Assembly (NCBI GenBank): GCA_038317685.1
Contig: JBBQBQ010000001.1
Span: 1-59,550, forward strand
Direction of reading: 5' to 3'
Length of the DNA: 59,550 nucleotides
Source: JBBQBQ01 sp038317685
GTDB taxonomy: Bacteria; Desulfobacterota; Desulfuromonadia; Desulfuromonadales; DDH964
Shown here: positions 48,091-56,179 of the stretch, in pieces
How the letters are laid out: each line of letters opens with the position of its first letter
Numbering within the stretch: the first letter of the stretch is position 1
Translations under genes and position numbers: made by a program
The notes under the pieces: generated by a model
What the model was told of the DNA's origin: nothing
Seen by the model: only the letters and a program-made list of their open reading frames with translations
The model's database searches: none

Positions 48091-48175
48091 CTGTCTAGGT
48101 CCGAGTTCTAAAACTGACAATGCAAAAATAAACGTATTTGCGTACATGGTCAAGGAGAAAATGGACGTAATTGCG
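48087..48175. promoter_or_regulatory. Lysis-lysogeny control region with opposed promoters and operator repeats
   Basis: Plus strand: TTGACT (48087-48092), 17 bases, AAAACT (48110-48115), leading to the repressor. Minus strand: TTGTCA (48120-48115), 17 bases, TAGACA (48097-48092), leading to ner. The -35 of each overlaps the -10 of the other. Both -10 boxes are poor. ACGTATTTGCG (48132-48142) recurs as ACGTAATTGCG (48165-48175) and may be an operator. Confidence 0.45.
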
Positions 48176-48814
48176 GACAGGCTGAAATTTATCATGGGGG
48201 ACTTGTCGGTGCGGAAGTTTGCAGAGCGCCTTGGCATGAGCCCTACCACTGTTCAGGAATATTTAAAAGGAAGGACCCCCCCGGCAGACTTCATTGTCCG
48301 CGTATGCGAACGGTTTGACCTTGATTCGTGGTGGTTTTTGACAGGCAACAAAAAAACAGGCGGGAATAGGTTGGCCGAGGTCCCAGCAGTAAAAGAGAAT
48401 CCTGATTCTTACGGGAAAAAAGACTTCAACGAAGTTGGCGTGTACGCGCTGGCGGGGACCGGTCCAGGCCGCGAATTGGTGGAGCACGAGCCGATCGAGG
48501 TGATCGTTGTGCCAAGGTCGTTCTGGCGGCCCTCGATGGTGGCGATCAAGGTTCGCGGTCGCTCGATGGAGCCGCTGATCCTGGACGGTGCCTATATCGG
48601 TGTCGACCGGGAGGATAGATGGATCATCAGTGGCGAGATCTACGCCGTGTGGATTCCCTACGAAGGTGCCGTCATCAAGCGACTCTACATTGATCCGGAA
48701 CGGATCACTTTGCGGTCGGACAACCCGGGTTTCCCGGAATTTTCAATTTTGGCAAAGGAAGCCAGCCAAGAGATGATCCTCGGGCGGGTGAAGTGGGTGC
48801 TACAGGAGTTTTAA
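48146..48814 (+). CDS. Phage repressor, XRE-type HTH plus S24 LexA-like peptidase
   Basis: 222 residues. N-terminal helix-turn-helix LSVRKFAERLGMSPTTVQEY then LKGRTPPADFIVRV. The S24 domain has the self-cleavage Ala-Gly in YALAGTGPG, the catalytic Ser in RGRSMEPLILDGAYIG and the Lys in YEGAVIKRLYIDP. It would hold the prophage silent and cut itself after RecA activation, so induction by DNA damage is likely. This differs from Mu, whose repressor lacks the peptidase. ATG 48161 with AGGAG before it is an alternative start. Confidence 0.9.
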   Translation: MVKEKMDVIADRLKFIMGDLSVRKFAERLGMSPTTVQEYLKGRTPPADFIVRVCERFDLDSWWFLTGNKKTGGNRLAEVPAVKENPDSYGKKDFNEVGVYALAGTGPGRELVEHEPIEVIVVPRSFWRPSMVAIKVRGRSMEPLILDGAYIGVDREDRWIISGEIYAVWIPYEGAVIKRLYIDPERITLRSDNPGFPEFSILAKEASQEMILGRVKWVLQEF

Positions 48815-48831
48815 GCGGGGGGAGGCGGTTG

Positions 48832-49461
48832 ATGGAGAATGATCTGACGAAAAAAGTTGATCTGGTCAAGGCCTCGCGGAGCAGCCTTCTGGCCCTCTCT
48901 TTCACAAAAAGTTCTTCTCAGTCCTACCGGCTTGCAGTTCACCTTGCTCAGCAAGCCGCGTTTTATTATGAGGAAAAGGTCGGACCGCACACGATCCATT
49001 CTGTCGCCTTTAAGAAAGACCGAGAGGATGCCGCACGGGCTGTTTCCCTTTTACAGTATGTCGGTGGGTGGAAATCCACACAGGTTTTTGCCAGTGGAAA
49101 GGTCCTCCAAGATCGCTTTAGAATTTCACAAATTCTGCGCTGCTATCTAGAAGCTGCCGCCTGCGAAGATTGGAAGGCTCACTGTTATACCGTCGTTGAT
49201 GACCCCTTTGCAGCCAGACACTATGGGGACGGACCATCTATTGTGATTTCCGCCAGACCACTTCAATTCTCACAAGAAATAGACGAGTTCCTTTTCCCTT
49301 GTTCATATCTAAATCCCTTTTTCCGCAGAAAAAGCGACAAGCATCCATCCGACCATGTCCACCAAATTCAAGCGGCCGCAATCACGATTGGCTGCGACAT
49401 GTGCCCTTATTTTTCCGTCAATGAGTACAAAAAGGTTGGGAAGCGGATGAAGGTGTTGTAG
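48832..49461 (+). CDS. Unknown protein in the lysogenic operon
   Basis: 209 residues from ATG 48832, chosen because GGAGG lies just upstream; it is 17 bases after the repressor stop. Features: VKASRSSLLALSFTKSSSQS, VHLAQQAAFYYEEKVGPHTI, a helical middle, and near the end DHVHQIQAAAITIGCDMCPY. No signal peptide, membrane segment or recognised family. Position makes it likely to be expressed in the lysogen together with the repressor. Confidence 0.7.
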   Translation: MENDLTKKVDLVKASRSSLLALSFTKSSSQSYRLAVHLAQQAAFYYEEKVGPHTIHSVAFKKDREDAARAVSLLQYVGGWKSTQVFASGKVLQDRFRISQILRCYLEAAACEDWKAHCYTVVDDPFAARHYGDGPSIVISARPLQFSQEIDEFLFPCSYLNPFFRRKSDKHPSDHVHQIQAAAITIGCDMCPYFSVNEYKKVGKRMKVL

Positions 49462-49546
49462 GTGGCAGGCATATTGTATCGCGGCACCCCTGTTACCCCT
49501 GGGGAAGAAATTCAAATTGATAGGTGATGAATTTCAGGAGGGAAAA

Positions 49547-50932
49547 GTGGATAAAGTAGAAGAAAAACTCATAATAATCCCAGATATTCTCCTTGACCCG
49601 GAAAACCCAAGGCACGACATCATCGACTCTCAACGGGAGTTGATCCATGTCATGGTTCAAGATCAGCAGGACAAATTGGCAAAATTGGCGAAGGATATTG
49701 TGGGATATGGGATCAACCCCGGAGAACAAACCCTTGTTATGCCTCATGAAGATTCGGAAACCCAATTTATAGTTTTAGAGGGGAATCGGAGGATTGCCGC
49801 GCTAAAAATTCTCCACACCCCTGGGCTCCTTCCTAGCACTGCCTCCAGATCTCTGAAAAAGCAATTTGCCGATTTACATAGAGATTTTATAAAAAACCCG
49901 ATTTTAGACTTGAAATGTGTTGTTTTCCCTAACAGGGAGGCGGCAAGCCATTGGATTTTCCTTAAACATACTGGGGAAAATCAGGGGGTTGGGACAGTCA
50001 GCTGGAATGCTTCTGTAAAAAGGAGATTTGAGGCCAGGCAAAACAAAGCGTCGGTTGAATTACAAATTATTGACTTTTTATTATCTCAACAAGCGCTGAC
50101 AAAAGAAGAAAAAGAATTTATAAGAACCATGTCTTCCACCACGGTTCGGCGAATCATCAACGATCCGGACGTTAGGGCGGCATTGGGTTTATTTAAAGAG
50201 GATGGGATTCTTCGAACCCATTTGACAAAAGAGGAACTGACAAGGGGGCTTAGAAACTTCCTGATGCCTTTTGCCAAAGGGGTCAAGAAGGTGACCGACG
50301 TGTATCATAAAGATGACCGGAAGGACTATTTAATTAAATTCAGAGACGCTGACCCTTCTGCTCTTCCAGACATCACTAAAATTACAAAAAATCTGTGGGA
50401 TGTGGGATCGCCGCCAGAAGAAACGCCACCAATCAACAGAGCCCCTGCCAGGGAAGAAAAGGAAAGCGATCAAAAAGGTAAACGGACTTTTCCTCTCTCG
50501 ACAAAACGAAAGTATCTCATTCCCTCCTCTTGTATTTTGAGAATTCAACCCCCGAGAATTAACGCCATTTTTAAGGAATTGAGGGAGGTTTTGTGTGTGG
50601 AGGATTGTCCTAACGCGGTCGCAGTTCTATTCCGGGTCTTTTTTGAGCTTAGCCTTGATCATTTTATTGATTGGAAAAGAATTTCCGGGGTAAATAAGGA
50701 CTCCCACCTCCGTCAAAAAGTGGAGGCGGTGGGAAGTCACCTCGAGGAAAAGAAAATATTAACAAAACATGAGCTTAAGCCATTCAGGACAGCTGCAAAT
50801 AATCCCAACTCCATTATTTCCGTGAATACCTTTAATAGTTTTGTTCACAACCCAAACCTTCACCCCAAGCCGACCGAGCTAAAAATTATTTGGGACGAAC
50901 ACCAGCCCGTGATGGAAAAACTTTGGGGATAA
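49547..50932 (+). CDS. Large protein with ParB/Srx-like N-terminal domain (cargo)
   Basis: 461 residues from GTG 49547, picked because AGGAGG lies 5 bases upstream. Residues of about 8 to 90 match a ParB/sulfiredoxin-like fold: LIIIPDILLDPENPRHDIID and QFIVLEGNRRIAALKILHTP, where EGNRR is the family nucleotide-binding motif. The middle is basic and helical. The last 130 residues (EVLCVEDCPNAVAVLFRVFF to ISVNTFNSFVHNPNLHPKPT) are helical with a FNSFVH motif that recalls, weakly, HEPN-like abortive-infection domains. The gene is strongly AT-rich compared with the phage, a sign of transfer. Pairs with the next methylase gene. Confidence 0.75.
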   Translation: MDKVEEKLIIIPDILLDPENPRHDIIDSQRELIHVMVQDQQDKLAKLAKDIVGYGINPGEQTLVMPHEDSETQFIVLEGNRRIAALKILHTPGLLPSTASRSLKKQFADLHRDFIKNPILDLKCVVFPNREAASHWIFLKHTGENQGVGTVSWNASVKRRFEARQNKASVELQIIDFLLSQQALTKEEKEFIRTMSSTTVRRIINDPDVRAALGLFKEDGILRTHLTKEELTRGLRNFLMPFAKGVKKVTDVYHKDDRKDYLIKFRDADPSALPDITKITKNLWDVGSPPEETPPINRAPAREEKESDQKGKRTFPLSTKRKYLIPSSCILRIQPPRINAIFKELREVLCVEDCPNAVAVLFRVFFELSLDHFIDWKRISGVNKDSHLRQKVEAVGSHLEEKKILTKHELKPFRTAANNPNSIISVNTFNSFVHNPNLHPKPTELKIIWDEHQPVMEKLWG

Positions 50933-50940
50933 TTTAATTG

Positions 50941-51045
50941 GTGGCCACAGAATGTCCATTTTGTTATTCTCCTCAAAAACAACCAAAACGGCGGGACGAA
51001 AATGAGGTATTTAACACCACTTCGATACCCGGGCGGGAAGAGTAA
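50941..51045 (+). CDS. Possible CPFC mini-protein overlapping the methylase start
   Basis: 34-residue frame from GTG 50941: MATECPFCYSPQKQPKRRDE then NEVFNTTSIPGREE, ending inside the methylase gene. It has one Cys pair and a basic patch, begins 8 bases after the preceding stop, and would couple translation into the methylase. The ribosome site is weak. It may be only a spacer. Confidence 0.3.
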   Translation: MATECPFCYSPQKQPKRRDENEVFNTTSIPGREE

Positions 51046-51865
51046 ATTAGCCCAGTTTATTCAACTTGTTTTTGAAAAAAATCAGCTGCTTGACGGGCAT
51101 TATGTGGAGCCTTATGCCGGCGGGGCCGGGATAGCCTATTCGCTTCTTTTCCAAGAGTACGCTGCCCATGTTCATATTAATGATTTAAACAAGTTGGTCT
51201 ACGCTTTTTGGGACTCGGTTCTGGAGGAGACTGAAAGCCTTTGTAAGTTGATCCGTGATACTCCGGTAAATATAGAGGAGTGGAAGCGACAAAAAGAAAT
51301 TCAGAATAATCCTAACGATTTCTCTCGGTTATCCCTCGGATTTTCAACTTTTTTTCTTAACAGAACAAATCGATCTGGGATCATTTCGGGTGGGGTAATT
51401 GGAGGGCTTGACCAGACGGGAAGTTGGAAAATTGACGCTAGGTACAACAAAGAAGGGCTTATTGCACGAGTTCAAAAAATCGCGTCTTATCGGAATAGAA
51501 TCTCCTTATACAACCAAGACGCCTCCATTTTTTTGAAAGGGATTACCCAAATTCTCCCGCCTAAATCCCTTATCTATTTGGACCCACCGTATTATATTAA
51601 AGGTCGGGACCTTTACGAAAATCACTACTCCCCCCAGGACCATGAATGTCTTGCAAAATTGGTCCGCGAAACACTTCAACATAACTGGATTGTCTCTTAC
51701 GATTTTGTCCCGGAAATTTCCCACCTTTACCAAGGCTTTAGACAAATTACTTACTATCTTAGTTACAGCGCCGCAAATCGCTACAAGGGCGCAGAAATAA
51801 TGGTTTTTTGTGACGGTCTCCAAATCCCCGATGTGGAAAATCCAGCAAAAATAAAAGCCGCATAA
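51002..51865 (+). CDS. DNA adenine methylase (D12 class), cargo
   Basis: 287 residues. TPLRYPGGKSKLAQFIQLVF near the start, YVEPYAGGAGIAYSLLFQEY for S-adenosylmethionine binding, NDLNKLVYAFWDSVL, and the catalytic DPPYYIKGRDLYENHY at about residue 197. It is AT-rich and unlike the right-end methylase apart from shared motifs. In the lysogen it would mark adenines in host and prophage DNA, which could protect them from the partner protein upstream or from a restriction enzyme. Confidence 0.88.
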   Translation: MRYLTPLRYPGGKSKLAQFIQLVFEKNQLLDGHYVEPYAGGAGIAYSLLFQEYAAHVHINDLNKLVYAFWDSVLEETESLCKLIRDTPVNIEEWKRQKEIQNNPNDFSRLSLGFSTFFLNRTNRSGIISGGVIGGLDQTGSWKIDARYNKEGLIARVQKIASYRNRISLYNQDASIFLKGITQILPPKSLIYLDPPYYIKGRDLYENHYSPQDHECLAKLVRETLQHNWIVSYDFVPEISHLYQGFRQITYYLSYSAANRYKGAEIMVFCDGLQIPDVENPAKIKAA

Positions 51866-51949
51866 TTTTAAGGTCGCGCCCCCCTCAAAACACATTTGAC
51901 GATGCTCCGAATTTCCCGCCTATAACCCATTTGTAAAGTTCCTGCAATC

Positions 51950-51971
51950 TTAGTTTTCGCAATTCTCGTTA
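51950..51971. repeat. Putative transposase-binding site in the left end
   Basis: Read outward-in on the minus strand this is TAACGAGAATTGCGAAAACT plus AA, containing the GCGAAAACT core found twice at the right end. It starts 23 bases from the CA end at 51994, the same spacing as the second site on the right. Confidence 0.6.
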
Positions 51972-51994
51972 CTTCCTTTTCTCACCCCCCCCCA

Positions 51995-52000
51995 ACACGG
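51995..52000. repeat. Target-site duplication, left copy (ACACGG)
   Basis: ACACGG follows the terminal CA at 51993-51994 and matches 9142-9147 exactly. Joining the two flanks at this hexamer restores the uninterrupted host sequence. Confidence 0.8.
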
Positions 52001-52075
52001 GCCGCCACCAGACCCTTGTTCCACCGAAGCAGCCGTGCTAAGCTCCGCCATCCCTCCTGCCGGAATGGTGTCGCC

Positions 52076-52969
52076 ATGCTCTTCGTTCAGATCATTATTC
52101 CGGTCTTCCTGATCATCGTCGCCGGCGCCATCCTGGAGCGGACCCGCCACCCGGACTTCAAGGCCCTCACCGACTGCTCCCTTTATCTCTTCTCGCCGGC
52201 CCTGGTCTTTTCCGCCCTCATGAAGCGCGACGTGAACCTGGCGCTGGCCGGAAATCTCGGCCTCTTCATGCTCCTTTACACGGCCGGGATGCTCCTGCTG
52301 GCGGTCGGATGCTCCCGGCTTCTGAAATTCGATCGGGAACAGGCGAGCGCCCTGTCCTTGACGACGGTCGTCATGAACTGCGGCAACTACGGTCTGCCGC
52401 TGGCCTACTTCGCCTTCGGCGAGGCAGGTCTGGACGTCTCGATTCTGACTTTTGTGCTCTTCAGCATTCCGTTGGGAACCCTGGCCATCGTCCTCGCTCA
52501 AGGGGCCAAGGCCCCCCTCGGCCAGGCCTTGCTCAACACCCTGAGGATCCCTATCTTTCACGGAGTCCTGTTGGCCCTCTTTTTCAAAGCCCTCGGCTGG
52601 CAGCTCCCCGATTCCCTGCTGCGTCCACTGGAACTCCTCGGCCAGGCGGCTATCCCCTTGATGCTGGTCCTCCTCGGCATGCAGCTCGCCCGCACCCGCT
52701 CTTTCCCCCAGCCCGGGTTTTTGACCCTCTCGGGCACCCTGCGACTGGTGGTGGCACCTGGCCTGGCCTGGGTCCTGGCCGGGTTTCTAGGCATCGATGG
52801 ATTGCCGCGGGCGGTGGTGGTGCTGCAGACCAGCACCCCGTCGGCGGTCCTCCCCCTCCTCTACGCGGTGCGCTTCAACACCCGTCCGGACCTGGTCGCA
52901 GGAGCCATCTTCGCCTCCACCCTGGCCAGCGCCGCGACCCTCACCGTCCTCCTCTACCTCCTCCAATGA
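52076..52969 (+). CDS. AEC-family (auxin efflux carrier-like) membrane transporter
   Basis: 297 residues from ATG 52076; a longer frame reaching to 52016 is rejected because it lacks a ribosome site and runs close to the phage end. It has ten hydrophobic segments with the AEC features IIIPVFLIIVAGAILERTRH at the start, TTVVMNCGNYGLPLAYFAFG in the middle and VVVLQTSTPSAVLPLLYAVR near the end. Such carriers export or import small organic acids. Before insertion it was divergent from the aminotransferase gene across a short shared control region, now split by the prophage. Confidence 0.88.
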   Translation: MLFVQIIIPVFLIIVAGAILERTRHPDFKALTDCSLYLFSPALVFSALMKRDVNLALAGNLGLFMLLYTAGMLLLAVGCSRLLKFDREQASALSLTTVVMNCGNYGLPLAYFAFGEAGLDVSILTFVLFSIPLGTLAIVLAQGAKAPLGQALLNTLRIPIFHGVLLALFFKALGWQLPDSLLRPLELLGQAAIPLMLVLLGMQLARTRSFPQPGFLTLSGTLRLVVAPGLAWVLAGFLGIDGLPRAVVVLQTSTPSAVLPLLYAVRFNTRPDLVAGAIFASTLASAATLTVLLYLLQ

Positions 52970-52973
52970 AAAG

Positions 52974-52996
52974 GGACGGGGCTGGGCGCCCCGTCC
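52974..52996 (-). terminator. Terminator between convergent genes
   Basis: GGACGGGG (52974-52981) pairs with CCCCGTCC (52989-52996) over a 7-base loop. On the minus strand it is followed by CTTTTCATT, so it works best for the substrate-binding protein gene; it lies 4 bases after the AEC stop. Confidence 0.6.
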
Positions 52997-53056
52997 ACAT
53001 CGCACGCTTCGAATCGGCAAAGTCCCCCGGCACCAAGGCCGGCCAGGGAGAAAGCC

Positions 53057-54016
53057 TTACTTGATGACCCGGGTCGCAACGCCCAAGGTATCGAACGGAA
53101 CCGTCAGGCCCAACTCCTTGGCGACCTTGAAGTTGATGATCAGGGCCACTTTCTTGGGGGTTCGTACCGGCAGGGAAAGCGCCTTCTGCCCGCCGACCAG
53201 AATCTGCAGGGTGTGGACACCGACCAACTGACCCTGTTCGGAAGGATCGGCTTCCAGGGTGATCAGCCCCCCCAAGTCCCCGAGACCCGGTATCTGTGAG
53301 ATCACCGGGATTCGGTGCTGGTTCGCGGCGTCCATGATCTCCGGCAGTTTCTGTTGCAGAATGGCGCTGTCCGCGACGAACAGACTACCACTCTTGCCTG
53401 CCAGTTCATTCGCGGCAGCGCCGACGTCCTTGGCGTTGGCGACCGATTTCCGGAGGACCTTGACCCCGAAGGTACCAGCCGCCTTCTCCATATCGGCCAG
53501 TTGCAGGACGGCACCGGCGTCGGCCTCGCTGTAGAGGGCACCGATCGTCTTGCCTGGACAAATTTCGCTGAAGGCCTTGAGAAGGGTCTCCACCGGGGTT
53601 TTGTTGCTGACCCCGCTGATGTCGCCACCGGGGACGTTCAGATCCTTGACGATGCCGAGGCCGACCGGATCGTAGACGTCGGCGAAGAGGATCGGCAGGC
53701 TCCGGGCCTCCTTTTTGGCAACCAGGGTCGCCGGCGCCCCGTAGGTGATGATCAGGTCGGCGCCGACCCCAACCGCTTTACGGATGCTGTTTGCCCAGGA
53801 AACCGCATCCGGGTTGGGGGTCTGAACATAGACTTCGACCTTGTCCTTGGTCAGGCCGCCGGCCGCCAGGATCTTCATGAAGGCTTCGTTGGCCTGCTTG
53901 TAGCGCAGCAGGTCACCGGTAATGATCACCGCTACGAACTTGTCCTTGGCCGTCGATGGGGCCGGCATCAGGAGCAAACCACAGAGGATTAGAAATAAAA
54001 TTCGCCGAAACTTCAT
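53057..54016 (-). CDS. ABC transporter substrate-binding protein (DUF534/TrpX family)
   Basis: 319 residues from ATG 54016. Sec signal RRILFLILCGLLLMPAPSTA. The mature part has the two-lobed family pattern: VGADLIITYGAPATLVAKKE, LPILFADVYDPVGLGIVKDL, GGDISGVSNKTPVETLLKAF and TIGALYSEADAGAVLQLADM. It would bind a small ligand in the periplasm; for TrpX-like relatives this is an aromatic amino acid. No permease or ATPase genes are adjacent. It sits just downstream of the outer-membrane barrel gene on the same strand (35 bases), so it may be co-transcribed with the cytochrome. Confidence 0.85.
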   Translation of the reverse strand: MKFRRILFLILCGLLLMPAPSTAKDKFVAVIITGDLLRYKQANEAFMKILAAGGLTKDKVEVYVQTPNPDAVSWANSIRKAVGVGADLIITYGAPATLVAKKEARSLPILFADVYDPVGLGIVKDLNVPGGDISGVSNKTPVETLLKAFSEICPGKTIGALYSEADAGAVLQLADMEKAAGTFGVKVLRKSVANAKDVGAAANELAGKSGSLFVADSAILQQKLPEIMDAANQHRIPVISQIPGLGDLGGLITLEADPSEQGQLVGVHTLQILVGGQKALSLPVRTPKKVALIINFKVAKELGLTVPFDTLGVATRVIK

Positions 54017-54051
54017 CGGGAGATCCTTGTCAAGACCAGTCAATCAGCCAA

Positions 54052-56121
54052 TTACCAGGTACGTGCCAAGGTCACGGTCCAGGTTTGCGCCGAGCCGTCC
54101 AAAAGATTTGAGTGCCGATCGTTATAATTGTCGAAGCTGTAGCGCGCCGAGCAGGTCCAGGCCTCGGCGGCCCGCCAATCGACACCGGCCTGCAGTCCGT
54201 AGCGACGGAAGTTAACCTCGGAGAGTTCCCGCAGTTGACTCGAATCGACCGCAAAGCGATCGACACCGAGGGTGTCTGCCGGATTGAGCAAATCGAAGTC
54301 GCGGACCGTCGAAAAACCTGGGTCGTAATGGGCCTTGGCCTGGCTGACACGCCCCTCCAGCATGACCGAAACCGCCTCGATGATCCGCCAGGTGGCCGCG
54401 GCGGTCGCGGTATGAACCTGCTGGGTGAATTTGACATCTTCGTCTTCCAGCGTCAACTGATTGACAGAATCCATGCCGAAGATCAGATCCTGAACAATCC
54501 GGGTGTGGAAAAACCCATAATTAAACGTGAAGTTGAGATCCTTCCGGGGTGCCAACCAGATTCCGGCACCGAGTGAGTCGGCGTCGGATTTCCGGTTGAT
54601 CGGGTAACGGGCAAACCCTGAGTCGATCGCCTGGTACTGGGAATGATCGTTATTCTCGTCGCGTGCCATTCGACCATTGAGGTTGACGCCAAAAACCGGG
54701 GTCGGCGCCCAGGTCAGGGCGGCAAATCCTTCATGACCGCGAGCCACCGTCGTGGCATAAGCCGGGTCATCGGAGGTCTGGTATTGATACCATCCGTTGA
54801 TTTTCAGACCCTTGACGGAAGTTGGGCGCAGATAGGTGCCGATCCGATAGGTGTTGCGATTCTCCGAATCGGGGAGGTTCCAGAGGGTCGGGTCACCGGG
54901 GCCACCGGTATTGCTGCGATCGATATCGACCCGGCGGTATTCCCCTTTGACGGAGACTCCCCGGATCGGCCGCCAGGTCCCGGTGGCTGAATACCAGGCA
55001 CGGGTCAAGCTGAGGCTGTCGCGTACCGGTATCGACGCCAGGGTATTGGCGCCGGGATCCGCCAGGACATCATAAAGGATTTGCTGGTCGCTGTTACTGC
55101 TATCCATGTCAAGGAGTCGATAGCGCAGGTTGAAGGTCCAGTGAGGGTTGGGGACATAGGTCACATCCCCAACCGTCTTGGTGAAATCGGTTTTCGCTTC
55201 GACCGGGCTGACCGCGGTCAGATCCGACTGGTTCTTGCGGTTGCCGATGGTAAAACCGGCGGCGAGGTTCAACCCGCCGGAGAGGGACGAATGGGCCTGG
55301 ACGGTGGTGGCGATCAACCGCGCGTCGGGATCTTCGTCGTGCTGAAGGGAGGCGGCATGGGCGGTCCGGTAGTTGTGCGCCTGGAAGGTGTCGACCGGCG
55401 TCGGTTCCCGATCCCGGAAGAGGCGAACCAACTGTTCGAGAACCAGATCGACCGGCCCGACATGGGCATCGACGGAACCGGTAAATTCCTCGGTGACCCG
55501 TTCGATGTTCCGGGAGATGCTCTGTTTGTGACAACCGCCGCAACTTTCGTCGAGGTACCGCAACTGCTGCTTGCCAGCCCGTTCCAGGCGCCAGTAGCTC
55601 AGGTTGAGATGCGCCGGGTAGGAGGGAAGTTTGGCCCGGGCATGGACGGAAGACTGGCGGACCTCCAGGTGGTAATCGGCGGTGGGATCCTGATCGAAGA
55701 TGGTGCCGAATTCGGTTCCATTCACCGGGTTGCGGAGGGTTTCGGTCGGGAAGGGGATGTGCTCGAGACGGTGGTAAAGGCTCTCGGCGAGACCTTCAAT
55801 CCGCAGCAGTCCGCGATAGTCGTAGTGGAGTTCGGCGGTGTAGTCGGAGGGGTTGAGGTAATTCCCGTCCAGGTAGAAATGGCGTTGGTCGCGGAAGCTC
55901 GCAAGGTGCGCCGCCCCCACCATCGAATTTTGCAGACGGAGATATTCGGCCGCGTTCCCGGGATACTTATCGCTCTCGGTGAAGCGATAGCCGAGGTTCA
56001 ACCGAGCCTCGGAAAATCCGGTGTTCGACTCGGCGTCTTCGATATTGGCGAAAACCGTCGACGGCGCCGCCAGGGCGACAAGGAGGAGCGGGAGGATGCA
56101 ATTAACGAGGTGACGGCCCAC
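54052..56121 (-). CDS. MtrB/PioB-like outer-membrane beta-barrel with a CXXCH motif
   Basis: 689 residues. Signal peptide LPLLLVALAAPSTVFA, then many amphipathic strands ending in aromatic residues (RLNLGYRFTESDKY, WTFNLRYRLLDMDSS, RYSFDNYNDRHSNLLDGSA) and a terminal TVTLARTW, as in outer-membrane barrels of the MtrB/PioB electron-conduit family. Residues 194-198 are CGGCH (DESCGGCHKQ), a full haem c-binding motif not expected in a barrel. It would sheath the neighbouring cytochrome and carry electrons across the outer membrane. Confidence 0.85.
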   Translation of the reverse strand: MGRHLVNCILPLLLVALAAPSTVFANIEDAESNTGFSEARLNLGYRFTESDKYPGNAAEYLRLQNSMVGAAHLASFRDQRHFYLDGNYLNPSDYTAELHYDYRGLLRIEGLAESLYHRLEHIPFPTETLRNPVNGTEFGTIFDQDPTADYHLEVRQSSVHARAKLPSYPAHLNLSYWRLERAGKQQLRYLDESCGGCHKQSISRNIERVTEEFTGSVDAHVGPVDLVLEQLVRLFRDREPTPVDTFQAHNYRTAHAASLQHDEDPDARLIATTVQAHSSLSGGLNLAAGFTIGNRKNQSDLTAVSPVEAKTDFTKTVGDVTYVPNPHWTFNLRYRLLDMDSSNSDQQILYDVLADPGANTLASIPVRDSLSLTRAWYSATGTWRPIRGVSVKGEYRRVDIDRSNTGGPGDPTLWNLPDSENRNTYRIGTYLRPTSVKGLKINGWYQYQTSDDPAYATTVARGHEGFAALTWAPTPVFGVNLNGRMARDENNDHSQYQAIDSGFARYPINRKSDADSLGAGIWLAPRKDLNFTFNYGFFHTRIVQDLIFGMDSVNQLTLEDEDVKFTQQVHTATAAATWRIIEAVSVMLEGRVSQAKAHYDPGFSTVRDFDLLNPADTLGVDRFAVDSSQLRELSEVNFRRYGLQAGVDWRAAEAWTCSARYSFDNYNDRHSNLLDGSAQTWTVTLARTW

Positions 56122-56179
56122 AGCGTTCTCCTGGTTTCATCAAAATGAGATAAGAACACAACTTCTCTGGCGATCCTGC

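Larger units (their letters stand above)
9148..51994. mobile_element. Mu-like transposable prophage, apparently complete
   Basis: The low-coordinate end reads TGAAGCCGCGCGCGAAAAC, closely matching my recollection of the Mu right end (TGAAGCGGCGCACGAAAAAC). The high-coordinate end finishes with CA and is flanked by the same 6-bp ACACGG as the other end. Inside are Ner, DDE transposase, MuB-type ATPase, Gam, GemA, Mor, Mu-type terminase, portal/MuF, sheath, tube, tape measure, baseplate and lysis genes, all intact as far as can be read. The element is about 42.8 kb, near the size of Mu-group phages. Late genes run from left end to right end on the minus strand; the repressor and cargo run the other way. 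Confidence 0.93.

Noticed and set aside
52016..52075. Longer N-terminus for the AEC transporter
   Set aside because: The extra residues are hydrophilic, begin close to the phage junction and lack a ribosome site; ATG 52076 gives the normal family start.
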